This document shows positions 23,082 to 33,529 of a stretch of 64,000 nucleotides of DNA, piece after piece (position 1 is the stretch's first letter; each line of letters starts with the position of its first letter). The stretch covers positions 3,410,001-3,474,000 of the forward strand of contig JACCLO010000005.1 in assembly GCA_029448655.1 (NCBI GenBank), given 5' to 3'. This stretch comes from Wolfiporia cocos. Lineage: Eukaryota; Basidiomycota; Agaricomycetes; Polyporales; Phaeolaceae. Position numbers and translations under genes: made by a program. The notes beneath the pieces were generated by a model. That model saw only the letters and a list, made by a program, of their open reading frames with translations, was not told the DNA's origin and searched no databases.

Positions 23082-23602
23082 GACTACGTTTGACTACATA
23101 AGGACGAGATATCTAGATAAAAATATCTAGATAAAAGAGTTCTTCTGACGTTTGCTTCTTGATGGTGTTCATACGAGGGTCGATAGATAGGGATACACCG
23201 GATCGTGGATTACACGCCGGGACTCAGTTTTTGGACGTATTACACATCCTGGCGCTGACGCCTGATCTAAGTTCAAAGGGGCCTATTACAACGTTCGTTA
23301 TCTGGGCGTCATTACTTTGCCGCAGATGCCACTCTCGGAGACATGTTAACTCCGAGATAACGGCGTGAACGCTAAGGTTATCCCTTTGACCTTCTGCTTG
23401 GAGCAAGAAGACCAACCCTTTAGCCATATGGGTCAAGGCTTTTGTGATAACGCTGAAGCAAAATCACCCGCTTAGCCCTGCGGTCCGGGCAACTCTAACC
23501 GGGTCTGGTTTGATCCCCCAGATCCCTGTACGAAACACCGCAAACTTCTGTTGAGGAGAAAAAGGAGAAAACTCCCAGAGCGTAATGCCGGGGGAGTAGT
23601 AG
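23082..23602 (-). other. Element H leader
   Basis: About 520 bp between primer site and ATG with no credible ORF. Two copies of the palindrome TATCTAGATA (23110-23119 and 23124-23133) lie about 30-50 nt upstream of the start codon. Confidence 0.6.
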
Positions 23603-23612
23603 AGAACAATTC
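23603..23612 (-). promoter_or_regulatory. Element H self-priming primer site
   Basis: Minus strand GAATTGTTCT begins three bases inside the 5' LTR and is the reverse complement of AGAACAATTC, the predicted transcript start in the LTR (plus-strand positions 23722-23731, 33 nt from the TATA). Confidence 0.75.
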
Positions 23613-23615
23613 AAA

Positions 23616-24094
23616 TGACCCAGAAACTCACTTGTGTGTCTTTTGGAGACGGTTTAGTTGCAACAAGAGAAGAAACTAAGTAGCAATAGGTAGTAGAGCT
23701 AATGCGACGGGGTAGAGCAATGAATTGTTCTAAGGTCTTACGCCTTAGATGAGCAGCTTATATACACATGTGGGATCCGTTCAGATAAGCATGCCCTAAT
23801 GTAATGGGTCTGTGCGCACCAGCGGTAATGCTGTGCGCTTACAGGAGAATGAGTCACGTTGACTATTTCTTAAGTCATATGACGTGTGAGTCATAGGCCG
23901 ATCGGTATATACAGCGGGCCGCTGACGAGAACGTTATGAGTCAGGTATTCTAGTACCTTCGAGAGGATTCGAGAAGAGTGACGTTTCGTGGTTAGGTTTT
24001 ATAACTACGTTGCATAGGACTTGTCGTAAGACAAGTCGGAGAAATTTGATATAAATTCAGGAAAAATTAGGTAAATGCCTAGAAAACTGTGACA
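23616..24094 (-). repeat. Element H 5' LTR
   Basis: 479 bp. TATA (complement of cttatata) at 23757-23764, then a CTAAGG...CCTTAG hairpin, then the transcript start. Ends TGACCCAG / AACTGTGACA. Confidence 0.9.
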
Positions 24095-24099
24095 AGTTC

Positions 24100-24949
24100 C
24101 TTAGCCGAAATTTCATCATTCGTGGGGATGAAGCGTGCTCGCTTGGTGAGTTGGTCCACAACTACCATAATGGCGTTAAAGAATTTGTCTTTGCCTGATG
24201 GTGGGAGGTGGACAATTAGGTCGATTGTGATGGTGTCCCATTGTGCTTCGGGTACCGGTAGCGGTTGCAGGGGTCCGTGTGGAAGTTGGTTTCTGTTTTT
24301 CATCCTTTGACAGGTGTCACAGCCTTCCATGTATTGCTTTACATAGGTAGACATTCCAGGCCACCAGTAGTTCCTTGTTAGCAATTTGTACGTTTTCCAA
24401 TGTCCGAAGTGCCCGGCTGTTACGTGATCGTGATGTAACTCAACGATGCATTGCCAAAGGTCTGCTGGTTCCTTGGGTACATAAACCTTTCCCCTTTTCA
24501 GGAGTAGGCCTGCTTCCATGTTCCATTCCTGGAGGTCTTTGCCGAATTCTTTGGGGCCGGACTTAAGGAGTGCCTTGTAGTCCTTGGTGATCTTGTCGTT
24601 GAGAAGGGCCTTTCGGATTTCTCGGAGGAGGGTTTCGTCACCCAATTGGACCGGTTGCTGCGAGGCTTCTAGCGCTCGAACCTGGAAGTATTCTGGTTTC
24701 AGCAAAATTTAGTCTCGATTATCGAGTTCCACCCCCTCTTCATGATCTGGCCTCCGTGACAGAGGGTCGGCAGTTAACATGGTTTTTCCAGGTTTGTGAA
24801 ACATTTCGAAGTTGAACCTTGTCAGGTACAGACTCCATCGTGCTTGTCTCCTGGTTAGATTTTGTGCGGATTTGAAATAGGTTAGGTTGAGGTGATCCGA
24901 CCAGACCTCAAACCTATGCGAGTGCCCTTCCAAGTAATGTCTCCATTCC
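24100..24949 (-). pseudogene. pol: Element C pol: RNase H end and integrase zinc domain
   Basis: It contains the end of RNase H ([15 protein letters not shown]), then the integrase HHCC domain (ELHHDHVTAGHFGHWKTY...GCDTCQRMK) and the first catalytic Asp region (TIDLIVHLPPSG). One in-frame TAA at 24709-24711 replaces the Gln codon found in B (CAA to TAA). The left end is element H and the right end element I. The frame continues across both if each insertion and one TSD are disregarded. Confidence 0.85.
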
Positions 24950-25606
24950 TGACACGGAAACCATCCGTGCCACCCGTCCTAACGGGGAACCCCCATATCC
25001 GCCCTATCCTATCTCCAATAGCCCCTCACCCTCCATAGGCGGAGAACAAGAAGGCACCTCTATTGAGAGGTCCTGCCGTATTGCCTGAGGTACCGACCCA
25101 TGAGTGTACCGGTACGCCCCCAGACTAGCAAGGTAATAGAGAAAAGACAAGATGGATGCAATGAATAGGAACCCCCACGCCCAAGTAGGACGCAGCAGGC
25201 TTTGTCGCCAAGGACCCTGCACGCGAGGACAGACAGCAGAGGGATAAAAAGAGGTGACCAGGGGACACGCCCCCTAGGCCAAAATCTTAAGTCTGAGGAG
25301 TAGCCTCAGACGTCGCCAGTATATATACATGTAGGAGACCTCTAGCTAAAGACCTTTTGTCTACCCTAAAGTGACGGTCTGTGCGCATCAGGATCATGTG
25401 CCTACAGTAGGTAACTAGGTAACGCCCATGTGACGAGGTAACTACCGTGACTCTAGATATAACAACGTGACCTGTATAGATAACGAGATAAGATGAAGAC
25501 TTATCTACCTATGCACGTGATACCGCCAGCGTCGGTCTAACAAGCCTAAAAATCGGAGTAAAAAGCGCAAAAATAAGGGGAAAATCACAAATTATTTCTT
25601 GTGACA
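24950..25606 (-). repeat. Element I 3' LTR
   Basis: TGACACGGAAACCATCCGTG...TTTCTTGTGACA, 657 bp. On the right it abuts TCACCCCCCCC, the complement of a purine tract. Confidence 0.88.
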
Positions 25607-26177
25607 TCACCCCCCCCTTAAGGTTCGTCGACCTCGACGAAGGACGGCCCATCCAGCTCCTTCCTGTCGGGTTATCGGTCGTCCAGTTCGGTTCGCTCGC
25701 GCTCTGTGAACTTTTTGCGCATATTTAGTAACCCAACAAAGACGGTGGTGCCCTATCGCGCGGGCCCTGCCAAGTTACTCCCTTGCGCGTTTTGGGGCGC
25801 AGTTCTGAGTGTGAGTGTCCTTACCGGTTGACGTTACGCCTAAGGCCGACCATGGAGTCGAGTCGCCTTGGTGGTCGTCGAAATTCTTGCATACCGAAAG
25901 ACCTGCCGACGCGGGGTTACACCGAGGTGCTTCACATACCCGCTAGGTCCGCTGTCCTGCCCAGGACGTGGGCTACTGCTGTGTCTTGCAGCGCCCCTTT
26001 GTGGCCGTTTTCACTCCTCATGGTCTCCATGGTGATGCGCGCGCTTAGTGGGGACTGGTAAATGTACCGCCCAAGGCCGCTTGTGGCTCAGTGGGTGTCC
26101 CGCCGCGCACGCTGGAGTACCTAGAGTGGAAAATTCCTTGGCTCCCCGACGATCAGCGCGAGGAGGGAAGAAAAAAT
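25607..26177 (-). other. Element I interior, non-coding
   Basis: The purine tract is at the left end (minus strand AAGGGGGGGGTGA). The rest is GC-rich. ORFs of up to 92 codons occur only on the plus strand and show no recognisable domain. Confidence 0.6.
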
Positions 26178-26189
26178 AGACTTAAGATT
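26178..26189 (-). promoter_or_regulatory. Element I self-priming primer site
   Basis: Minus strand AATCTTAAGTCT lies just inside the 5' LTR and is the reverse complement of AGACTTAAGATT at the predicted transcript start (plus positions 26524-26535). Confidence 0.75.
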
Positions 26190-26190
26190 A

Positions 26191-26847
26191 TGACACGGAA
26201 ACCATCCGTGCCACCCGTCCTAATGGGGAACCCCCATATCCGCCCTATCCTATCTCCAATAGCCCCTCACCCTCCATAGGCGGAGAACAAGAAGGCACCT
26301 CTATTGAGAGGTCCTGCCGTATTGCCTGAGGTACCGACCCATGAGTGTACCGGTACGCCCCCAGACTAGCAAGGTAATAGAGAAAAGACAAGATGGATGC
26401 AATGAATAGGAACCCCCACGCCCAAGTAAAACGCAGCAGGCTTTGTCGCCAAGGACCCTGCACGCGAGGACAGACAGCAGAGGGATAAAAAGAGGTGACC
26501 AGGGGACACGCCCCCTAGGCCAAAATCTTAAGTCTGAGGAGTAGCCTCAGACGTCGCCAGTATATATACATGTAGGAGACCTCTAGCTAAAGACCTTTTG
26601 TCTACCCTAAAGTGACGGTCTGTGCGCATCAGGATCATGTGCCTACAGTAGGTAACTAGGTAACGCCCATGTGACGAGGTAACTACCGTGACTCTAGATA
26701 TAACAACGTGACCTGTATAGATAACGAGATAAGATGAAGACTTATCTACCTATGCACGTGATACCGCCAGCGTCGGTCTAACAAGCCTAAAAATCGGAGT
26801 AAAAAGCGCAAAAATAAGGGGAAAATCACAAATTATTTCTTGTGACA
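26191..26847 (-). repeat. Element I 5' LTR
   Basis: 657 bp. TATA in 'tatatataca' at 26561-26570, followed on the minus strand by a strong GTCTGAGG...CCTCAGAC hairpin and the transcript start about 33 nt downstream. Confidence 0.88.
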
Positions 26848-26852
26848 ATTCC

Positions 26853-28940
26853 TCTAAGGCTCGGATAATTGCTAGCAATTCCTTGTCGTATATTTCGTAG
26901 TTCCTTTTGGGTGCGGAAAGTGACTGGGAATAGAATGCTACCGGGTGCCATAACTTGTCCGTACTGTCGTATTGGGATAGTACTGCACTGGTTACAAAGT
27001 CCAAGGCGTCTGATTCAACGCGGAATGGGGCGTCCTGCGTGGGAATCCGTAGTATTGGTGCGCTTGTGAAGAGATCTTTTAGTTTCTCGAAAGCGTCTGC
27101 TTGCGGTTTATCCCAGTGCCAGGGTGTTGCCTTTTTGGAGAGCTCCGTCAACGGCTTAACTATTTTCGAGAAGTCCTTGATGAACCTTCGATAGTAGTTG
27201 GTGAAGCCGATGAAAGCCTGGACATCCTTTACCTTTGCAGGTACGGGCCAATCCAGAACCACTTCAACCTTTTTCTTATCCATTTCCACCTTTCCCTTAG
27301 AAATGATCATTCCGAGGTACTCGATGCTACTTTGTTCGAAAAAGCACTTTTCAGGCTTTGTGAATAAGTCATTGTCGTGAAGTATGGCTAGTACTTCCTT
27401 GACAATCTTGTGGTGTTCCTCAAGGTCGTTTCCGAAAATGAGTATGTCATCCAGGTAGACAATAACCTTTCCTGCGCAGATAAGGTTACCAAGGATGTCA
27501 TTCATCATGTGTTGGAACATGGATGGAGCGTTGCAGAAACTGAAATACATGACAACTGCTTCGTAAAGTCCATCCGGACCGACGAAAGCGGTTTTCCATT
27601 CATCGCCTTCCTTAATGCGGACATTGTTGTATCCCCATCGTAAATCAATTTTTGTAAATATTGAAGCCGAATTTAATTTGTCGATAAGTTCGTCGATGCG
27701 GGGTATTGGGTAGCAATTTTTAATGGTGATGTCATTTATTTTTCGGTAGTCTACTACCATTCGTGCTCCTCCATCCTTTTTAGGAACGAAGAATACAGGA
27801 CTCGCTAGGGGTGATTTCGAATCCCGTATGTAACCCTTTCGTTTTTCCTCCTTAATCCATTCATCCAAAGAGTTCCTTTCTTCAGGAGACATCTTGTAGG
27901 GACGGGCCGGTGGAGGTAACTTGGCGTCAGGTGCAAAGTTGATGGCATGGTCATATGGTTTCCTTTCGGGCATCCTTTCGGATGCGTGTTGGGAGAATAC
28001 CGAGGGGCCAAACTCGTGATATTCTTCCGGAACCAACGTCTTCCATTTCTGAAGATCGGATTCTTCCAGATCGTCTAGGTCATCCTTCAACTGAATGGAG
28101 TGTACTGCTTCCATCAGTATCTGATTTCTTTTGTCATCAAGGTGGTCAATCCATGTGACGAATGGGTTCTCCTTTTCAGGTAGTCCCAAGAAATCGATTG
28201 GATGATCAGATATTATCTGATCCGTGTTGCGTGGTTCCTCATCTTCTTCTTCAGAAATTTGAGGGTGTGTGCTATTTTTATATCGGGCGGTGCATCGGTA
28301 TACCAGAGTTCCTTCCGGCCAGTCAAATTCTGGAATATGTTTAATGAACCAATCAAAGCCGAGAATGATGTCGGCGTTTTGGATGTCCATTACATAAAAG
28401 AACTCGTTTGATTTCTCCGTGTTCCATGTACCCTTTCACACATTGGGTGATAGAACCGGCGGAGTTGGTAGTACCGTCTGCATTTCTGATGTCAAGAGAA
28501 GCCAGGAGCTGTTGTGTGACGAGATGTTCTGTCTCCACGAGCTTCTTGTCGATTACCGTAATTGATGCACCGCTGTCGATTAGTGCCATAGCTGGCACCT
28601 TCTTTCCGCAGACCCACAGGTTAACTTCAATGCGAAACGACTTTTTATCGTCGCGTGTGTCATTGCCATATACATTATATACATTGAAGAACCGTGTTAC
28701 AAGTGGATCCGTAAGAAAGGTCCGTTTTACACGAGGTACAGAAGTCCGTAATGATTCTGTCCTCAAGGCGAAGTCCGTAGCGGATGTGCCGAATATACCG
28801 GTGGAAAATACCGAGGATGGACGTGGTCCACTCGAACCTTCCCACAAGGGTCGCGGGCGATATGATGCCTCTTCGTTGAGGCTGGACTTCTCAGGGTGCA
28901 CGTTCCCTCCCTTGCTGCTGTAGCAAGGTGGGATCATCAT
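26853..28940 (-). pseudogene. pol: Element C pol 5' part: protease, RT, RNase H
   Basis: The protease motif LIDSGAS is near 28575. After a frame break near 28400 a long open frame follows with RT: FVPKKDGGARMVVDYRK, the YLDDIL active site near 27455 and the RNase H entry [14 protein letters not shown] at the left end, where element I begins. An indel near the gag-pol junction (about 28910-28930) separates the conserved +1 start (TFYDDP) from the rest. The RT region itself looks well preserved (about 510 codons open). Confidence 0.88.
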
Positions 28941-30784
28941 AGAACGTCTTCGAGACGCATCGTTGGGGCCAGGGGTACGGATATGAGGCCGATTTGAGCC
29001 TGGGTTGTCGGGACGGCCGGGGCTTGAGGGGCTGCGGAGGTTGCATCAGCCATCGATACTTTCTCCCAGATGGTTTGAGCCCGGTAGGTCTTGCCGTCAG
29101 CCGGGGGTCCCGAGTACGACTTCTTTGCAGAAGTCTGTCCCTTCCCACTACCCGAACTGGTCGCACCTGCGGGTTTCCCCGAGGTCTGCGCCTGCTCTGC
29201 GGCACGTCGCTGCTCTCGCGAGATGAACGTGCCGTTGACCTTGTCTGCCTTCAGCTTTGGACACTGGAGGTAGAAGTGACCCTGCTGCTTGCAGTACGAA
29301 CAGGTCTGGTTCGCACTCTTCTTTTCAGAAGTGGCAGAGTCCTTGGCCTTTCCTTTGCCCGTGTCCTGCTTCTTTTCAGATGCAGGAGCCGACATCTTTT
29401 TCTCATCCTTCTTTTCTTCCTTTTTGGCACCACCGAAGATGCTTCCCTTGATTTTGTCAGGGTAAGCCGATTGGTACATCTCGAGCGCTAGTTCGATAAG
29501 CGGGTCGATTTTGGTGGGTGCCTTGAAGAAAGGCGTTTTGGCCAGCGTGTTGAGAGTATCCCAAACCTTTTCAGGTAGGGTCTCCATGAATTCCCAGACC
29601 AGCGTGTCGTTGGCAGTTTCTGAGAGGCGGCTGAGGGTGCGGAATCATTCGCAATAGTTGAAATAATTCTCCTCGACCAACTTCTTGCCCTTGTCACCGT
29701 AGTAACCCTGGATTTCCTTTTTGGCGATGTCCTTGTCGGTTTGTTTGCCATACTGAGCAAGGATGGACTTAGTGAAGTCCTGCCAGGTGCCGAGGGGTTC
29801 GCAGTTGCCAGCCTTGGTGATGATGGGGGAGCAGAATTTGTAAGCGTCTCCGCTTACTCGGAACAGCGCCTGTGTGATCCGGTCGTCGTCGTCATTTACC
29901 CGGGCCGTAGCGAAGTACAGGCCCATTTTCTCAACCCATTCCTGGGCCGAGACTTTTCCGGAGGACCCGGTGAATTCTGGGGGCGACGGGATTTTGACAT
30001 TAGACCATGTGGGGACCGGGGGGACACTGGGGGTTGGTGCTGCGGGGGCAGCTGCTGGATTTGGTGGGGCTGGAGCCTGTACGGCGGTCCCGGTCGTTTG
30101 TTGGACAAATGTGGTTTTTTCTTTTATTCGGAGTTTGAGGTCCTCTAGTCGGTCAGTGAATTCCAATTCCAGGTATTCCACGCGTTCGATGTAATCTGCG
30201 CGTGCCGAGATGAGGGCTTCCGTGAATTTTTTCTCCATCCGTTCCTCTACTTCCTTCTCAACCTGGATGAGCATGGCCTCTAGGGCCTGGCTGTACGTGC
30301 GGATCTCCTCATATCACCTCATCATCCACTCAAGGCGGGCGTTGATGAGGTTTGCAAGGGAGTTTTCCCTCACGTGGCCTACAGCTGAGGCCCTGTCCAC
30401 TGCCTGATTGATGATGGTGGCATGGACGTCGGGCTGGATGCGAGGAATGGCATCCGCGCTAAGTGCAGCTGAGAGCCGAGTCTCGGCGTCTTCCAGGGTG
30501 AGCTGGCTGGGTGCCGCATAGTCCATTTCTATTGGGACGTAAGCCCCCAGGGTCCATGGGTAGTAGTGTCCTGGGTATCCGGGGATGGGGCTTGCCAGTC
30601 GGCTGTCCAGGGGGTTGGCATTTTCTGCCATGGGAGGTGCCTGGATGGGGTGGTTACTGGCTTCCCTTTGGCGGAAAAGACACCTAGGGGCGTTTTCGCC
30701 AACGGGAGCCCGGAACAAGCTTCCAAGCCCAGAAGGGCCAGCGGGAGTGGGGGTTGCAATGGGGGTGGAGTCAGATTGAGACAT
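28937..30784 (-). pseudogene. gag: Element C gag with two in-frame stops
   Basis: It opens MSQSDST..., with a capsid-like core (AQEWVEKMGLYFATARV) and zinc knuckle CSYCKQQGHFYLQC near 29300, ending MRLEDVL. TGA stops at 30314-30316 and 29645-29647 lie in the same frame. At the second, B has Arg (YCERF), so CGA to TGA is likely. An ATG three codons earlier (30793) is also possible. It is shorter than B's gag, lacking the long Ala-rich linker. Confidence 0.88.
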
Positions 30785-30914
30785 TTCTGTCAAATCTGGT
30801 TAGTAAGAAAAACTTATTGTCTTAATTTCACACAAAAAAGGATTTTTTAAGGTGCTTTCTTTCGATAATCTCACTGGCACTCTTTTCAGAGTAGAAACGA
30901 TGATAGTATTGCTA

Positions 30915-31326
30915 CTATGCTATCGCCAGGAGTTCCTCATCTATACTAGACGAGGAGGGGCCTTGATCCTTTGCAGGATCTGTACCGTACGCGAATGAAA
31001 TGTTGTAGCGGGTAACCTGATCTATGAGGCTAGCTAATTTACTGTCCCAATTCGTAAACGAGATGTTGCCGATGCGTTTGCAATCCCTTTCCATTTTTCT
31101 CCACATCTGGTTGGAGATCCTCCCTCTGCGCACCCTATCCTTGATGTTATCCACCAAGTCCTCCAGTTCTAATACCATGCGGTGGAACTGTTGGTCTTTC
31201 GCCATGTCGATGTTTTGATAGGTAGGCGGGTGATTAGAGAGGGGGGTGCATCGGGTAAGCGTGCCTTCCAAAAGGGGAAGCACGTGCGTCATGGCCTTGA
31301 GCGGCTTGACGCGACCGAAGCGGAGG
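30915..31326 (-). pseudogene. Element C ORF1, C-terminal part
   Basis: Minus-strand frame matches the C-terminal part of ORF1 in A and B: LLEGTLTRCTPLSNHPPTYQN, LEDLVDNIKDR, ending EELLAIA. The N-terminal half is lost at the J-family LTR (31327). It is clearly diverged from B yet without stops, which supports ORF1 as a real protein. Confidence 0.8.
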
Positions 31327-31747
31327 TATCACAGTACGACGTACGCATGATATCCTAGCTGCAGAGTACCCCAGGTACATGTATAAGGCGTAATATACAG
31401 AGGTAACGTCCAGGGTGACCGGTGGACCAGGGGCGACTGCAGACTAGCACGCATGAGATATGCAGTAGAGGCGCATTGGGCGCAAGAGATGAGAATCTAA
31501 AGGATGAGGATAAGTCCTCATCCCTACCGCATTATATACATGACGTAGCGCTTATTGTACACTAGCTACCTTGCACTAAAGAGGGTCTGTGCGCAGTAGG
31601 CGCACAGATGTAACGCTGTAGCTTAGTGACGCTAGTCATGTGCTACTTGTGACCGTGGTCTACATACCCTTGTCTTATCTCTACAAGATCTAATCTAGAA
31701 GTCAGGTGACTATAAACGAAAAGGACATGCCACAACGTTCTGTGACA
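31327..31747 (-). repeat. J-family LTR (minus) at a deletion junction
   Basis: It starts TATCACAGTACGACGTACGC and ends GTTCTGTGACA (421 bp), TATA 'attatatacatg' near 31530. The flanks GGAGG and GAGGG do not match, unlike other J copies. To the left is C's ORF1 and to the right is the inner half of a G-family LTR. Confidence 0.85.
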
Positions 31748-31976
31748 GAGGGCACATGACTACATGTAACTACAGTGACCATGTGATGAATGTGACCATA
31801 TCGTGAGCTACCTGAGGCGCGCGCTACCCTACAGCACTAACCTAACGATCAGGTGATCCATATTCTCTGGAACGTACGTGGAGGTGGCTATGGCTCAGAG
31901 GAGCGCCGTACGCCTAGCGGTGCCCGTATAACCTATAGCGAGGAATGTTACGTATCCACATGGAAAGTTTGTGACA
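31748..31976 (-). repeat. G-family LTR fragment (minus), U3 half
   Basis: It matches the right part of the G LTR at 12541-12779 (GAGGGCACATGACT..., GCGCGCTACCCTACAGC, ending AAGTTTGTGACA). The TATA half is missing on the left. On the right it abuts A's RT coding sequence. Confidence 0.8.
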
Positions 31977-33529
31977 AAAGCAAGTGCTACAACGATTGCA
32001 GGACAACGACCTGTTCGCAAAGCCTGAAAAGTGTCACAGATTTATCTGGGGCTTACAGCATTTTTCCTATGATTATAGCAATTTATCCGGGATTTATACG
32101 TCTAACTACACGTTATCTACGGGTTAACTCCCATTGCCATATGACAAGTCCTTAACTGGGCTTATCAACCACATGACCAGCTTATACAAGGCTATGTCAC
32201 AAGACTAATGACATCATCGCTAAGGCAACGTGCTTCGCTGTGCCTCCACCTGCGAATGCATCATACAAGTCTAGACAATAGCATCATCACCGCTACATCA
32301 TAGGTCTCGCCCGTCAGAGCAAGACCAGCCACGTCATAAGATCTTAGATCATAATGATAGGCCGAGCGCGGCACGCTCGCATAATAATGTCCACACATAC
32401 AAACATCGCCGCAAGGCAATGTCCTATTGGATCGGCCTCACCGGCTTCACACACGTCATAAGATCCTTGATCACAATGACACCTCAGGCGTGGCACGCCT
32501 TCGCATAATTATGTCAACACGACCATACAGCACAATATTAGCAACAAGACAATATCGCTATAGGTCACGGCCTTCTCGGCCTCCCACGGACTCGGTACGT
32601 ACCAAGTCCCGGGCTTCTGCCATCACGGCGTTGCCCAAACACCGGACCTCGCCTCACGGCTAAGACCAACACATGTCCTGGTTACCTTCCGGTCCGGACA
32701 TATCACATGCTACGGTACAACCATGTCCAATAGCATAACGACCTCGGCGTCTCGCCTTGGTCAGCACACGAAGACCGTCCAATAGCCATTATACTGCAAG
32801 GTATCCGGCGTACGGCTTCCCCTATACCCGGGCTGCGCCCGCGTTACTAACAATAAACCAGCAAAATCCCTCTCATACGATTGGTTCGGCCATTAGGGCC
32901 TACCACAGCCATTCTATGTAGAGTCCATAAACATTAGATAAGATAAGCTTCGCCACTTGGCAAAGCCACATAACCCGGTAAGGACATAGCTAGCTAGTAG
33001 CACGTGACCTTCCCATAAACATGTAAATAACAATAGGGCTAGACGCCTTTACACTCTAGTTCTATTATTCTCGGCTTGCGCCGTAGAATAACCTCTCATA
33101 TCCTGCTGCGCTGGACTGCTACTCCGTCGCCTATTCCCTCAACCAATAGGTGGTGAGTCCCACAGTAGATCTGTGTCAAAAAGTGCTTTTTCGAACAAAG
33201 CAGCATTGAGTACCTGGGAATGATAATCTCAAAGGGAAAAGTCGAAATGGACCCCAAAAAGGTATCCAGTGTTATGGATTGGCCTACACCTGGAAAGGTG
33301 AAGGACGTCCAAGCCTTCGTTGGCTTCGCCAACTACTACTGAAGGTTCATCAAAGACTTCTCCAAGGTAGTCAAGCCATTAACGGAACTGTCCAAAAAGA
33401 ACACACAATAGAAATGGGAAGCCAATCAGGCGGAAGCCTTCCAGAAACTCAAGGAAGCTTTCACATCGGCTCCAATACTCCAGATCCTGAATCAGGATTC
33501 CCCTTTCCACGTAGAAGCGGATTCATCTG
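31977..33529 (+). pseudogene. pol: Element A pol, RT C-terminal part (two pieces)
   Basis: 31977-32031 reads KQVLQRLQDNDLFAKPEK and 33184-33529 continues CFFEQSSIEYLGM to the RNase H start. The T-family LTR 32032-33178 with TSD AAAAG separates them. In-frame stops: TGA at 33340-33342 (Arg position) and TAG at 33409-33411 (Trp position). Plus strand, as element A. The RT catalytic core upstream was lost in the deletion at the J LTR. Confidence 0.85.
32032..33178 (+). repeat. T-family solo LTR (plus)
   Basis: TGTCACAGATTTATCTGGGG...TAGATCTGTGTCA, 1147 bp, TSD AAAAG at 32027-32031 and 33179-33183. It contains two tandem U3 modules. The TATA is mutated ('catgtaaataac' near 33019). Confidence 0.9.

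Larger units (their letters stand above)
21725..24094 (-). mobile_element. Element H: complete non-autonomous LTR element encoding only a dUTPase
   Basis: 2370 bp, TSD AGTTC at 21720-21724 and 24095-24099. Two 479-bp LTRs (21725-22203 and 23616-24094) differ at two positions that I can see, both transitions. The minus-strand order is 5' LTR, primer site, 534-bp leader, one intact 278-aa ORF with all five dUTPase motifs, purine tract, 3' LTR. No gag, protease, RT or integrase is present, so it needs proteins in trans. It inserted in frame position in element C's integrase. High LTR identity and an open ORF suggest recent activity. Confidence 0.9.
24950..26847 (-). mobile_element. Element I: complete non-coding LTR element (TRIM-like)
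   Basis: 1898 bp, TSD ATTCC at 24945-24949 and 26848-26852. Two 657-bp LTRs (24950-25606 and 26191-26847) differ at about three positions, all transitions. The 584-bp interior has primer site and purine tract but no credible ORF on the minus strand. It inserted in element C's RNase H. Confidence 0.88.
17126..31326 (-). mobile_element. Element C: Ty3/gypsy chromovirus (minus), 5' end lost
   Basis: Read on the minus strand from right to left: ORF1 C-terminal part (31326-30915), gag (30784-28937), pol (28940-19605), purine tract, 3' LTR (17126-19564). The ORF1 N-terminus, leader and 5' LTR are missing; a J-family LTR with non-matching flanks sits at the break (31327). It inserted into element A's protease. 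It is itself broken by G (19689-20259), H (21725-24094) and I (24950-26847). Stops and frameshifts show it is dead. It is more diverged from B than A is in gag, but has the same domain order. Confidence 0.85.
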
